Shown in pieces: positions 1-7,371 of a stretch of DNA of 64,000 bases. The first letter of the stretch is position 1; every line of letters begins with the position of its first letter. This stretch comes from Sphingomonas metalli (GTDB lineage Bacteria; Pseudomonadota; Alphaproteobacteria; Sphingomonadales; Sphingomonadaceae): assembly GCF_014641735.1 (NCBI RefSeq), contig NZ_BMIH01000001.1, forward strand, positions 62,001 through 126,000. Reading direction: 5' to 3'. Made by a program: the position numbers and the translations under genes. The notes beneath the pieces are model-generated. The model was not told where the DNA came from and made no database searches. It worked only from the letters and a program-made list of their open reading frames with translations.

Positions 1-1
1 T

Positions 2-796
2 GCTGCGCTGACGACGCTGGAGAACCCTGTCCCCACTCCGCAGCCGAGCATCAGCTTCGACAGCGGCACGGCGAATGTCGCCGAGGGGCAGACGGTCGCT
101 AGCACTCTGACCGTCACGCGGAACGGCGCTACCGGGCCGCTCACCGTCAATCTGGCGACCAGTGGCACCGCAACCAGCGGAACCGACTATACGGCGCTGT
201 CGGCGACGCTGACGATCCCGGACGGGCAGAACAGCGTCTCGTTCGACGTCGTGACGAGCGACGACAGCGCGGTCGAAGGCGACGAGACGATCGTCGTCAC
301 CGCGACGCTCGCAGGCTACTCAGGTTACGCGGGTGTGTCTGCGTCGAAGACGATCACGATCACCGACGCAACAGATAGGCAACCATCTGCGCATTGGGGA
401 CCGTTCAACCTGTCGGCGGGTCAAACGGAAACCTATCCGACCACTTCGACCAGTCAGACGACCGTGTTCGCCACGGCCTCGGCACAGATCGATTGCGACA
501 TCTACATTCCTTATGACGGCGCCGGAAACTACAACCGCGCGTACTTCACCAACACGAATATCCGGGTCGAGGCGTATCGCAACGGCGGTTTTATTACCGC
601 CCTTAACCAGGCGTGGGATTACGGGCCACCGGCTCAGGGTACGGTCGTGCAGATCTCCGGCAGGCCGGACGGTGGCCGCATCATCGTCGGCAGTCTCGAC
701 TTCAACATACCGTTCGGCGGGTTCCCCGGCGCGCCAACGCAAGTTCTCGTCGCGGCCAACAACGCCATCACCGCACTCACCATCGACGCAGACTGA
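2..796 (+). CDS. Calx-beta domain protein, 5' end outside window (phage structural candidate)
   Basis: The reading frame is open from base 2 to a TGA at 794-796, giving 264 residues of a longer protein. Residues about 12-115 form a Calx-beta-like domain: ISFDSGTANVAEG near its start, a GTDY...LSATLTIPDGQ core and TITITDA at the end. Calx-beta domains are calcium-binding beta sandwiches found in adhesins and in phage tail or baseplate proteins. The remaining 150 residues are beta-rich (many T, V, G, N) and not recognised. It ends 11 bases before the next gene, which looks like a tail-fibre protein, so a virion-surface or adhesive role is inferred. A non-phage surface protein is the alternative. 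Confidence 0.75.
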   Translation, partial: AALTTLENPVPTPQPSISFDSGTANVAEGQTVASTLTVTRNGATGPLTVNLATSGTATSGTDYTALSATLTIPDGQNSVSFDVVTSDDSAVEGDETIVVTATLAGYSGYAGVSASKTITITDATDRQPSAHWGPFNLSAGQTETYPTTSTSQTTVFATASAQIDCDIYIPYDGAGNYNRAYFTNTNIRVEAYRNGGFITALNQAWDYGPPAQGTVVQISGRPDGGRIIVGSLDFNIPFGGFPGAPTQVLVAANNAITALTIDAD

Positions 797-807
797 GGGG
801 CAGCACC

Positions 808-3174
808 ATGACCTATGATCCGACTGCCTTTTGCGCGGAAATCTTTTCGGGCTTTGAAGCGCGAGCGGCGGCTGAGGCGGGTGGCACGAGCTTCCCCCGC
901 AATGACCAGGTCGCGCCGACCACCATCAGTGGTAGCCCGCGAAACACAGGTTTCAAGAATACCGGGGCGGACTCTCACGCAATCTACAGCACGTGGCCCA
1001 CCTCGGACTATAGCACTGAAATTAGTGTAGGATCGAATGCGGACGGCAGCTACCGGTGGTTCGTGTACATTAGCGGCAACGGAACCGTACAATTTTTTCG
1101 CAAAACTCCAACTTCGCAAGATGATGCAGGCGCTAACTTCAACTTCAATGCTATTCGCGCTGCGGGCAAGGAACTCAGGATCGGCTATCAAAAAAAGACC
1201 GCCACTACCGCAAACATCCTGTTCTACTTTGACGGTAACGCAGCATATACACTGCCTGTAGATCACATTGGCGGGCAGTATGTGGCTCAGCGCGTTGACG
1301 CTGCGCAAGGGCCCGCTTCAATCACCTACGGCTCTATCAATCCTAGACTTCAGGTCACCGAACTCGCCTTTGTGGCATCCAATGATCGCCGACCAAGGGG
1401 CAGGCTTGCCTATGCCACCATCACCACCGACCCAGCAGCACCGACCGGTTGGACCTGTGCGCTCAAGCGCCGCAACGGAGCCATCATCAAGTCGGCACAG
1501 CCCGTCATAGCTACGCTCATTTCGCCCGGCCTCGTCTCTTTTGAGGGTACGCAGTCGGTGCCGGACAGCGAACGTGGGCAGGATATCGTCTTCGAGTTTA
1601 CCCAAACCAATCTGCCTGACGCTACCAGTTCTGGCATCCTGACTATGCCGGCTGAGACGGCCAGCTTTGCCGTGAATCCTAATCCGGCAGTCTATTACTA
1701 CTTCAACACTCCCACAGCGAACAAAAATTCGGGATCGTGGCGAAACGCTATCAATGGAGGAAGCCCGGATCTTTCACAGCAAGGCAAGTTGGACCGGGTA
1801 GGCTCGCCTACTGCCGAGGCATACGCAAATGGCGCGCGGCCTGCGATGTTCATCCATCCGCCCCGCATTCCCAATCAGCGTATGCGTCTGATGGTGGACA
1901 ACGCAGATCTGACCGGGGTGCAGTGGGCTGCTTCGAACGGCGCGCTCACAAACATGTCCGCGATCGGGTCCAGCGGCTCAACCAAGTGGATCGACTTCAA
2001 TTGGCCCTGGGATCTGGAGGGGTGGCTAGCAGGCACGGTGCCGACCGGCGATCCGCTCATGTTCATCGCCCCGCAGTTCAACGGCTCGACCATCCCGGCG
2101 AATGTCCGCCTCTTCGAGATCAACGGAGACGGAACGCGGGTGAGCCCCGGCTACTGGGACGTGGCGCACATCGCGGAGCATAGCCGCTACTCGAAGTTCC
2201 CGCTGGCCATCCGCGCGATGGACATGCAGAACATGGTCAGCCTATCGAGCTTCGTATTCGACCGGGTGACCCAGCAGGGCGACATCGGGCAGCCGATGCT
2301 CACGAGCATTCCAGACATCCTCGACTTCTTCGACCAGACCGGCAACTCGGGCCGACTCCACATCCCCCTCCAGGCCACGGAGAACTGGGTGCGGACGGAG
2401 GCGCGGCGCTCGGCGGTGTGGGCTCGCACCCGCGTCAAGCCTGTCATGTGGACCCTCTCCAACGAGATTTGGAACCCTGGTCAAGGTGCATGGCAGACGA
2501 TCGCCGCTACGGGCGGGCTCTCGGATCAGGCCATCCAGTCCGGCCTCTACGCTGATCCGGGCGGCAGCAACCACGATCACGTGATGCGCTACTGGTCCTA
2601 TCGCCACAAGCAGGTCATGGTCTGGGTCATGGAGGAGTTCGTGGCGGAGGGGGTGGCGAGCCTCTTGCTCTGCAACATCGACCTCCAGAACGACAACCCC
2701 GGCAACAACGATCCGGTCACCAAGGCGCAGGCCGGGATCGGGCCCTACATCCAGTCCATCTCGTCCGCTCCATACATCGGCGGCTACAAAGGACTCAACC
2801 TTGGGCCGAATGACACCGCGCAGCTCAAGTCGCTCATCTTGGCGATGTTGCCAGACGCCTACACCCGGCGAGAGCAGCACCGGCAGTATGCGGTGGCGAA
2901 TGGCTGGAAGTTCTTCGAATATGAGGGCTGCTTCGAGGACGTGGGCAACACGCCGCTCTGGCGGAACTTCATCAACTCGCAGGATGGCATCGATACGCTG
3001 GCGACGATGATCGAGCAGCACGACATCCGCACGGGGGGCAACATGACCCTCTACACGGACTTCCGGCAAGACACCTACGCAATCGCCTCCTTCATCGCGC
3101 AGACGGGGACAGCGCCTGCGAGCCGACCAGCGCCGCTTCTCAAGCTCTGGCACGACAAGATCGCTGCCGCTTAG
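808..3174 (+). CDS. Tail-fibre-like protein with glycoside-hydrolase-like C-terminal half
   Basis: This protein has 788 residues. ATG 808 is chosen because GAGGGG lies 6-10 bases upstream and the preceding gene ends at 796; the frame is open further upstream but overlaps that gene. The N-terminal 250 residues look like a beta-sandwich (LamG/concanavalin-like) region, inferred from alternating hydrophobic strands. The C-terminal half contains WTLSNEIWNPG with N552-E553 and, 153 residues later, a second candidate acid E706 in FEYEGC. An Asn-Glu pair followed by a Glu about 150 residues on is the arrangement of clan GH-A (alpha/beta)8 glycosidases. A polysaccharide-degrading tail protein is inferred. 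GC is lower than in the chromosome to the right. Confidence 0.7.
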   Translation: MTYDPTAFCAEIFSGFEARAAAEAGGTSFPRNDQVAPTTISGSPRNTGFKNTGADSHAIYSTWPTSDYSTEISVGSNADGSYRWFVYISGNGTVQFFRKTPTSQDDAGANFNFNAIRAAGKELRIGYQKKTATTANILFYFDGNAAYTLPVDHIGGQYVAQRVDAAQGPASITYGSINPRLQVTELAFVASNDRRPRGRLAYATITTDPAAPTGWTCALKRRNGAIIKSAQPVIATLISPGLVSFEGTQSVPDSERGQDIVFEFTQTNLPDATSSGILTMPAETASFAVNPNPAVYYYFNTPTANKNSGSWRNAINGGSPDLSQQGKLDRVGSPTAEAYANGARPAMFIHPPRIPNQRMRLMVDNADLTGVQWAASNGALTNMSAIGSSGSTKWIDFNWPWDLEGWLAGTVPTGDPLMFIAPQFNGSTIPANVRLFEINGDGTRVSPGYWDVAHIAEHSRYSKFPLAIRAMDMQNMVSLSSFVFDRVTQQGDIGQPMLTSIPDILDFFDQTGNSGRLHIPLQATENWVRTEARRSAVWARTRVKPVMWTLSNEIWNPGQGAWQTIAATGGLSDQAIQSGLYADPGGSNHDHVMRYWSYRHKQVMVWVMEEFVAEGVASLLLCNIDLQNDNPGNNDPVTKAQAGIGPYIQSISSAPYIGGYKGLNLGPNDTAQLKSLILAMLPDAYTRREQHRQYAVANGWKFFEYEGCFEDVGNTPLWRNFINSQDGIDTLATMIEQHDIRTGGNMTLYTDFRQDTYAIASFIAQTGTAPASRPAPLLKLWHDKIAAA

Positions 3175-3231
3175 GGCATCGTACCAAATCGGTTCACCCC
3201 AGCCTTACGTCATTGACTCTGCCCGAATATC

Positions 3232-3278
3232 GGTCACCCTCCCTGTAGCGGCTTCTCAGCCGTCACAGGGAGGTTACC
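3232..3278 (+). promoter_or_regulatory. Hairpin sequestering the ribosome binding site of the PEP-CTERM gene
   Basis: CCTCCCTGT (3238-3246) is exactly complementary to ACAGGGAGG (3265-3273), which contains the GGGAGG ribosome binding site of the gene starting at 3280. The stem continues inward with CGGCT (3249-3253) pairing AGCCG (3258-3262) around a TCTC loop, and outward with GGT (3232-3234) pairing ACC (3276-3278). Only an A-C mismatch and small bulges interrupt it. No T tract follows, so a terminator is less likely than translational control such as an RNA thermometer. Confidence 0.5.
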
Positions 3279-3279
3279 A

Positions 3280-3804
3280 ATGACGATTCTCAAGGCCGCG
3301 CTTTGCGCGGCTGTAGCCGTGTGCGCTGCGCCGGCTTCGGCCGCTACGTTCACCATTTCTGCCGGCAACCCGGCCGCTGGTTCTTTGCCAGCGATCAACA
3401 ATGGTCAAAGCAATCGGTTCTTCCAGCTCGACGCATTCGTTGAGGCCGCCTCAGCGACGACGTTCTCCATAACGCTGTCGACCTTCGACATCGCCTGCGC
3501 GAACAGCGAATTTTGTACCCCGATCTATCCGGGCGGCTACATACGCGACACGGTCACCTACGATGTTGCAGCTGGTGGTGCGCAGCGGCTGTTTCAGTTC
3601 TCCCTTCCCGGTACACGCGCTGGAGGGACCGATATTCAGGTACTATTCTCGACCACGGGAAGCGTGCCGATCAGCTTCTCCAACGTATCCAGCCGCAACA
3701 CACCACTCGTCCCCGAGCCCTCCACCTGGGCGCTGATGCTCGCAGGCTTCGGTCTGACGGGCTATGCTCTGCGCCGTCGTCGCGCGCGGGTGGCGTTCGC
3801 GTGA
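3280..3804 (+). CDS. PEPxxWA-CTERM sorting domain secreted protein
   Basis: This protein has 174 residues. A signal peptide spans 1-21 (hydrophobic run ending APASA before ATF). The mature part is beta-rich, and the C terminus has VPEPSTWALMLAGFG followed by a hydrophobic segment and RRRRAR, the tripartite PEP-CTERM signal in its PEPxxWA form. Such proteins are exported and then processed by an exosortase at the envelope. No exosortase gene is in this window. A strong GGGAGG motif sits 7 bases before the ATG but inside a hairpin. It lies between a tail-fibre-like gene and leftward phage-type genes, so it may be cargo of the island or flanking host DNA. Confidence 0.8.
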   Translation: MTILKAALCAAVAVCAAPASAATFTISAGNPAAGSLPAINNGQSNRFFQLDAFVEAASATTFSITLSTFDIACANSEFCTPIYPGGYIRDTVTYDVAAGGAQRLFQFSLPGTRAGGTDIQVLFSTTGSVPISFSNVSSRNTPLVPEPSTWALMLAGFGLTGYALRRRRARVAFA

Positions 3805-3811
3805 TCTACCC

Positions 3812-3832
3812 GGGGCCGGTGCGATCGGCCCC
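3812..3832. terminator. Hairpin between convergent genes
   Basis: GGGGCCG (3812-3818) pairs with CGGCCCC (3826-3832) around a GTGCGAT loop. It lies between the end of the PEP-CTERM gene and the end of the leftward small gene. There is no real T tract, so its role as a bidirectional terminator is inferred. Confidence 0.35.
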
Positions 3833-4017
3833 TACCCCTTCAGCGCCTGCACCACGGACACCGCATATTCGCGGAATAGCGCCTGCCATGTCGCGCCGGC
3901 TTCGCTCCACGGCACATCCTCTGCCATCCGCTCGACACGGGCGTTCCAGGTATACTCGGCCAGGTGCTCGATCACGGCATCCTCGTCGTTGCTGGTGCAT
4001 AAGCGGCAGCGCGCCAT
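3832..4017 (-). CDS. Small hypothetical protein (phage-type)
   Basis: This 61-residue protein starts MARCRLCTSND and ends VVQALKG. It has a CRLC pair near the N terminus, possibly metal-binding, and a helical acidic remainder. A weak AAGAGA lies about 8 bases before the ATG at 4017. It is divergent from the gene at 4062, with 44 bases between them. I do not recognise the family. Coding status is supported by plausible amino-acid composition and by packing between neighbours. Confidence 0.45.
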   Translation of the reverse strand: MARCRLCTSNDEDAVIEHLAEYTWNARVERMAEDVPWSEAGATWQALFREYAVSVVQALKG

Positions 4018-4061
4018 CGCGAATCTCTTGCGTCGTTGTTCCTGATCCGTTCCATAGCACC

Positions 4062-4328
4062 ATGGACCGCAGGGAGCGAATCAAGGTCGAGCTAGCCGTC
4101 GCGGTGCTGCGCCAGGCGATCGGCCGCGACGAGCCCGCTGCGGTGCGCTCCGAGGCGATCCGCCTAGCGCTGCGCGTGCTGTGGCCGCACTGCCGGGAGC
4201 GATGGCCCCTTGTGACGTTCTGGGAGTCCGGACAGCAGGATAACGACATAGGCCGTACACAGGGGGTGACGGCAGCGTTCAATGCGATCGTGAGGCAGGT
4301 ACGGGCGACGGGGGCTTATCGGGGGTGA
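4062..4328 (+). CDS. Small hypothetical protein
   Basis: This protein has 88 residues, MDRRERIKVELAV at the start and VRATGAYRG at the end. The frame is open far upstream through the PEP-CTERM gene in another phase, so ATG 4062 is chosen because the sequence becomes protein-like from there (helical N terminus, then WPHCRERWPLVTFWESG). No good ribosome binding site precedes it. The family is not recognised. It shares a short divergent region with the leftward gene ending at 3832. Confidence 0.4.
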   Translation: MDRRERIKVELAVAVLRQAIGRDEPAAVRSEAIRLALRVLWPHCRERWPLVTFWESGQQDNDIGRTQGVTAAFNAIVRQVRATGAYRG

Positions 4329-4559
4329 AGACATCCATATCATTTCCGCCGTTTGTGTATCACCAACAGGGCTTCACGTTACACAACGGGGCTTGTGTTC
4401 AACTGGTGAACCACAAACGCCCCACCATCCCGATCAACAGCACCACCAGTACGGCCATGACGATCAGGAGACGGCGGTGGATGTTGACGGTTCGTCTCCT
4501 GTATGCGATTCGAGCCCTCTCACAGGATGCTTCGCGTCGCTCCAACGGAGAAGTACCGG
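4329..4559. other. Stretch without a confident gene
   Basis: No convincing gene is seen. On the minus strand a frame from TTG 4545 to TGA 4399 encodes an Arg-rich N terminus followed by a hydrophobic run (LLIVMAVLVVLLIGMVG) like a single membrane segment, but it lacks a ribosome binding site. The plus-strand frame from 4325 has poor composition and runs through a hairpin. Confidence 0.4.
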
Positions 4560-4590
4560 GAAGGTCGGCCGCAAGGTCGGCCTTCTTCGT
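4560..4590 (+). terminator. Hairpin with GCAA tetraloop and T-rich tail
   Basis: GAAGGTCGGCC (4560-4570) and GGTCGGCCTTC (4575-4585) form an 11-bp stem, with two G-U pairs in the plus-strand RNA, closed by a GCAA tetraloop and followed by TTCGTTTC. In the minus-strand RNA the same pairs would be C-A mismatches, so it acts on rightward transcripts. It ends just before the last codons of the leftward gene module. Confidence 0.6.
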
Positions 4591-4591
4591 T

Positions 4592-4906
4592 TCAGAAATC
4601 TAGATCGCGTCGGCGGATCTCCGCCAGCAACGCATCCGCCTCCGGGTTGCCGGGCTCTCCATCGGTGCAATGGAAGGCGGCGAGAAGAGCGCGGTCGGAC
4701 AGGACGGCGGGTTCTGGTGGGTCGATGCCGACTTGCTCTATCATCGGTGTGCCGTCCGCTCCCCGCGTGATCTCATAGTGGACGATGCTGCCGGGCTCGG
4801 CATTAATCGGCTGCGGGTCAGGACGACAGCACGCCGTAGCGTGGATACCGCCGATCTTGTGGCATATGCACGCGCACTCTGACCTAAGTGGTAGCATCTC
4901 GCTCAT
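4592..4906 (-). CDS. Hypothetical phage-type protein, Cys-rich N terminus
   Basis: This protein has 104 residues from ATG 4906 (MSEMLPLRSECACICHK); GTG 4912, two codons earlier, is equally possible. The first 30 residues contain several Cys (CACICHK, ACC), suggesting metal binding. The rest includes a VHYEITRGADGTPMIEQ strand pair and an acidic helical tail ending RRRDLDF. It is the last gene of the leftward module and follows the 66-residue gene after a TAG at 4916-4918. The family is not recognised. Confidence 0.6.
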   Translation of the reverse strand: MSEMLPLRSECACICHKIGGIHATACCRPDPQPINAEPGSIVHYEITRGADGTPMIEQVGIDPPEPAVLSDRALLAAFHCTDGEPGNPEADALLAEIRRRDLDF

Positions 4907-4909
4907 TCC

Positions 4910-4931
4910 CACAGGCTATTCCGGGTTGGAT
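4910..4931. repeat. 22-bp direct repeat, copy 1
   Basis: This stretch is identical to 5132-5153 (both contain GGCTATTCCGGGTTGGAT) and the similarity continues imperfectly for several bases. Each copy spans the junction just ahead of a leftward gene start and carries a GTG start codon at the same place. Confidence 0.85.
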
Positions 4932-5116
4932 TGGGCAGGCAGCAAGTGCCAAACAGGCATCGGCGGATTCCATAGCTTGCCCCAGTCGAGCGGCATGGCC
5001 CGGCCTCTGAGATAGACCGTGTTCGTTTCCTCTGAAACGTCTGCCCCGATGCGGCGGGCGAACTCTGCCAGATCAATCATCTTGATCGACGCTTCGTCTA
5101 CCCAATCGTCTTCCAT
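4916..5116 (-). CDS. Small hypothetical protein (phage-type)
   Basis: This 66-residue protein is MEDDWVDEAS... ending LPAQSNPE. ATG 5116 is chosen over the in-frame GTG 5134 because GAGGAG lies 7 bases before it. The composition is acidic, with a predicted helix around IKMIDLAEFARRIGADV and a short beta hairpin (NTVYLRGRAMPL). It is flanked by the two copies of the 22-bp direct repeat. The family is not recognised. Confidence 0.6.
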   Translation of the reverse strand: MEDDWVDEASIKMIDLAEFARRIGADVSEETNTVYLRGRAMPLDWGKLWNPPMPVWHLLPAQSNPE

Positions 5117-5131
5117 GATCGTCTCCTCGGT

Positions 5132-5153
5132 CACAGGCTATTCCGGGTTGGAT
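5132..5153. repeat. 22-bp direct repeat, copy 2
   Basis: This is identical over 22 bases to 4910-4931. It lies between the 66-residue gene and the upstream 56-residue gene and includes the in-frame GTG at 5134. Its position suggests duplication of a 3'-end/start-site junction during assembly of the small-gene module. Confidence 0.85.
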
Positions 5154-5166
5154 GGGGCGGCAAGGG

Positions 5167-5337
5167 TCAGTCGACCATGACGCCCGGCGGAATGCGGCCG
5201 GCATTCAGCTCGGCAGCGACGAACGCCATCCGCTCGAATACGGCGCGCTTCTCAGGAGGCGTTTTCACGCAAAGGATCGCGGCCTCTTCCGGCGTGGCGT
5301 CGGGCCATGCAAACGCGGTTAGCTCTTCGTCCGTCAC
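5167..5337 (-). CDS. Small hypothetical protein (phage-type), GTG start
   Basis: This 56-residue protein is VTDEELTAFAWPDATPEE... ending GRIPPGVMVD. GTG 5337 is chosen because GGAGGAGGGG directly precedes it and because it overlaps the TGA of the upstream gene as GTGA, the usual coupled arrangement. The protein is acidic and helical. No family is recognised. Confidence 0.6.
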   Translation of the reverse strand: MTDEELTAFAWPDATPEEAAILCVKTPPEKRAVFERMAFVAAELNAGRIPPGVMVD

Positions 5338-5690
5338 TTCCCCTCCTCCCTGCTGCTCGCCTGCGTCGGGGCGGCGGAGAGCATGGCGGACCACAGCGCG
5401 ACATACGGGTGCTGCTCGTCCTGCCCGTCAACGATAGCGGCAGCGCGGATCATATCCGTTGTCGGCTCCCTCGGCACCAAGAACCATTCCCCATCCCCCT
5501 GGGTGCGCAGGGCCTCTAGGCGGGCTATCTCGTCTGCCACCCGCTGCCCCGCTGCCAGAGAATGCGGCCTGCTCTTCCGCGAGCTGTCCAGCGTCGATAG
5601 TGGGCCTTCCCAGAGCGTCGGGTCGATGATGCGCGCCCAGCGCTCGGCTTCGTCCACCTCCACCAAGGAGGCGCGGGGTTCGGTGGTCAT
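5334..5690 (-). CDS. Hypothetical phage-type protein with PREPTxxM motif
   Basis: This 118-residue protein starts MTTEPRASLVEVDEAERWARI. The segment FLVPREPTTDMIRAA matches a short motif that recurs in small phage and prophage proteins of unknown function; the following HPYVALWSAML fits the same type. Its ATG overlaps the stop of the upstream gene as ATGA (5687-5690), and its own stop overlaps the next start as GTGA, so the set is translationally coupled. The role is unknown. Confidence 0.65.
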   Translation of the reverse strand: MTTEPRASLVEVDEAERWARIIDPTLWEGPLSTLDSSRKSRPHSLAAGQRVADEIARLEALRTQGDGEWFLVPREPTTDMIRAAAIVDGQDEQHPYVALWSAMLSAAPTQASSREEGK

Positions 5691-6094
5691 GATGCGTCTC
5701 CGGGTTGGGCGATGCCTTCGGCCCGGGCTGCCACCCCTTCGGGGCTCAGCCGCTTCGCGTCTTCGGCCGAGCTGGCATCCCTATCGCGGCTAGCTTCGCG
5801 GATGCTCACAAGCTGCCCTTCGGTGAACCGGGCGACATACTCGTGCCATCTCCACTCCGGTGTCCCAGGTTGCCGACCTTCATGTCCGTAGAAGGTGAGT
5901 TCGCCGTGGAAGTCCAAATCGCGAACCGGCTTGTGCTCGCTCCACCACCACTCCCGCATATCGCCGACGAGCCGGCCATCCTTGGTGATGGTGACGACAG
6001 ACATGGTGCAGCCGAGATCCTTTGTCTGTAGGCCGCAGCCCTCCCAACCGTCTGGCAGCGGCACCTCGCACTGAACGTCATCGAACATGCCCAT
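5687..6094 (-). CDS. Hypothetical phage-type protein (MGMFDDVxC family)
   Basis: This 135-residue protein starts MGMFDDVQCEVPLPDG, an opening I associate with a widespread family of small phage proteins. It is rich in Trp, Gly and acidic residues (GDMREWWWSEH, DLDFHGELTFYG), which suggests a compact beta fold. AGGAGAA precedes the ATG at 6094. The C-terminal 40 residues are charged and probably disordered. Its function is not known. Confidence 0.7.
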   Translation of the reverse strand: MGMFDDVQCEVPLPDGWEGCGLQTKDLGCTMSVVTITKDGRLVGDMREWWWSEHKPVRDLDFHGELTFYGHEGRQPGTPEWRWHEYVARFTEGQLVSIREASRDRDASSAEDAKRLSPEGVAARAEGIAQPGDAS

Positions 6095-6206
6095 CAGAGT
6101 TCTCCTGCGAAAGCGATTGAAGCGCGAAGCGGCGAGACGCGACAGCGGCTCGATCCGAAGGACGAAAGCGCGGTGGCGCAGCCATTCGCCCGCACACGGT
6201 CGGCCA

Positions 6207-6554
6207 TCACCTATCCCTCCCCTCTAAGGTATCGGGGGATAGGGTGGCGTAATCCGGCGGACTGGCCCAAAGCACAAAGCCGTCCGCATCAATCTCGTAT
6301 TCGCCTTCCTCGGCGAACTCGGTCAGCGCGTCGCGGCCTCGGTCTGTGAGGCGTAGTCGACCATCTCGCAGAACCACGAGACCATACGTCCGCAGCCTGT
6401 CACACGTGATCTGGCGGCGCTTGTTCGCCAAGTACTTGCCGTCGTGATCGTTGATCGCAATCAGAAGCCGCAGTTGCGCGGTCGTCAAGATTTCTGACCA
6501 CCATTGGTCGGGCGGCGGTGGCGAGCCGGGACCCCAGTTAATCTCCCCGCTCAT
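6207..6554 (-). CDS. Hypothetical protein with winged-helix-like segment
   Basis: This 115-residue protein starts MSGEINWGPGSPPPPDQWW. The middle reads LTTAQLRLLIAINDHDGKY...LRTYGLVVLRDGRLRLTDRGRDAL, a helix-turn-helix-wing pattern like small MarR/PadR-type phage regulators; this is inference from pattern only. Its ATG overlaps the TGA of the methyltransferase gene as ATGA. A DNA-binding role next to a DNA methyltransferase would be reasonable but is unproven. Confidence 0.65.
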   Translation of the reverse strand: MSGEINWGPGSPPPPDQWWSEILTTAQLRLLIAINDHDGKYLANKRRQITCDRLRTYGLVVLRDGRLRLTDRGRDALTEFAEEGEYEIDADGFVLWASPPDYATLSPDTLEGRDR

Positions 6555-7258
6555 GCCGCATCCTTCCGGATGGAGAGGCGGGAGGAGGCAAGGTGCGCAA
6601 GAAGCTGCTCGCCGATAAAGCGGGTGTAGGCGGGTGGGATGGCCTCACTCATTTCGGCGAGCGGTGCCCAGTCCATTCCCATGGCCTCCGCGGCGACCGG
6701 CTTATGACCGTTCGGCCAGGCGTCGCGCGTGCCCCTGCCGCCATGTCGAGCCGCGCGGATGCGAGCGTGCCCGCCATAGATGCCGACTACCGGCGAGGTG
6801 CCATGCTGGCAGCCCGGCGAGGAGAGAGCGACGTTGCTTTCGAAGAGCCGATGGCGTCGCAGCTCGCAGCCGTGGGAGCGCAGGCCGAACGCAGACCCGC
6901 AGAGCATCGCAGGCGCATTCATCTCGCCGCGTGCTTCCTCCACGTTCTCGATCACCCACGGCAGCCCGCTCGCTTGAAGCCTTGCTCGCACCACAGCGAT
7001 CAGCCGCGGCGCACCCTTCGTCCCCGGCGCGTGGCGCATGGCGGTGTAGCCCTGGCACGGCGGGCTTGCGTGGATCGCGTCGAAGCTACGCAGGAAGCGC
7101 ATGTCGACGGCTAAGGCATCCATTTGGATGAAGCCGAATGGATAGCGAGGCTGCGGCGACAGATCGACCCCGACGACGTCGAAGCCGGCCTGGTGGTAGC
7201 CCATCCCTGCCCCACCAGCGCAGCAGAACAGGTCTAGAAGACGAGGGCGCCCGCTCAT
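6551..7258 (-). CDS. Phage-type C5-cytosine DNA methyltransferase
   Basis: This protein has 235 residues from ATG 7258, preceded by GGAGGTGGAGG; an in-frame ATG 27 bases earlier is less well placed. Motif I is LLDLFCCAGGAGMGYHQAGF (7-26), motif IV is SPPCQGY with catalytic C68, motif VI is ENV (104-106), and RRHR (134-137) corresponds to motif VIII. It is shorter than a typical restriction-linked enzyme (about 300-400 residues), with a very short target-recognition region, and no restriction endonuclease gene is nearby. This points to an orphan phage enzyme that protects DNA or methylates a short site. Confidence 0.88.
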   Translation of the reverse strand: MSGRPRLLDLFCCAGGAGMGYHQAGFDVVGVDLSPQPRYPFGFIQMDALAVDMRFLRSFDAIHASPPCQGYTAMRHAPGTKGAPRLIAVVRARLQASGLPWVIENVEEARGEMNAPAMLCGSAFGLRSHGCELRRHRLFESNVALSSPGCQHGTSPVVGIYGGHARIRAARHGGRGTRDAWPNGHKPVAAEAMGMDWAPLAEMSEAIPPAYTRFIGEQLLAHLASSRLSIRKDAA

Positions 7259-7297
7259 GCCTCCACCTCCGCATTGAGGCGGCACGAATCACGAACA

Positions 7298-7327
7298 GTG
7301 CGTACTCGCGGGATCGGGGTGCGTACT
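7298..7327. repeat. Two GTGCGTACT repeats upstream of the methyltransferase operon
   Basis: GTGCGTACT occurs at 7298-7306 and again at 7319-7327, 21 bp apart and so on the same helix face. The site is 40-70 bp upstream of the leftward methyltransferase start. It may be an operator for the phage-type operon; this is inference from spacing alone. Confidence 0.4.
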
Positions 7328-7342
7328 TTTTCCCGGCCGGGG

Positions 7343-7371
7343 TTGACGGCGCGGCGAAAGTCGAGGATTTG
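7343..7371 (+). promoter_or_regulatory. Candidate promoter of tRNA-Cys
   Basis: TTGACG (7343-7348) is followed after 17 bases by GATTTG (7366-7371), ending 20 bases before the tRNA. The -35 is good and the -10 weak. Confidence 0.35.

Noticed and set aside
4325..4603. Plus-strand frame of 92 codons with AGGAGA before an internal ATG
   Set aside because: It runs through the terminator-like hairpin at 4560-4585 and has shadow-type composition.
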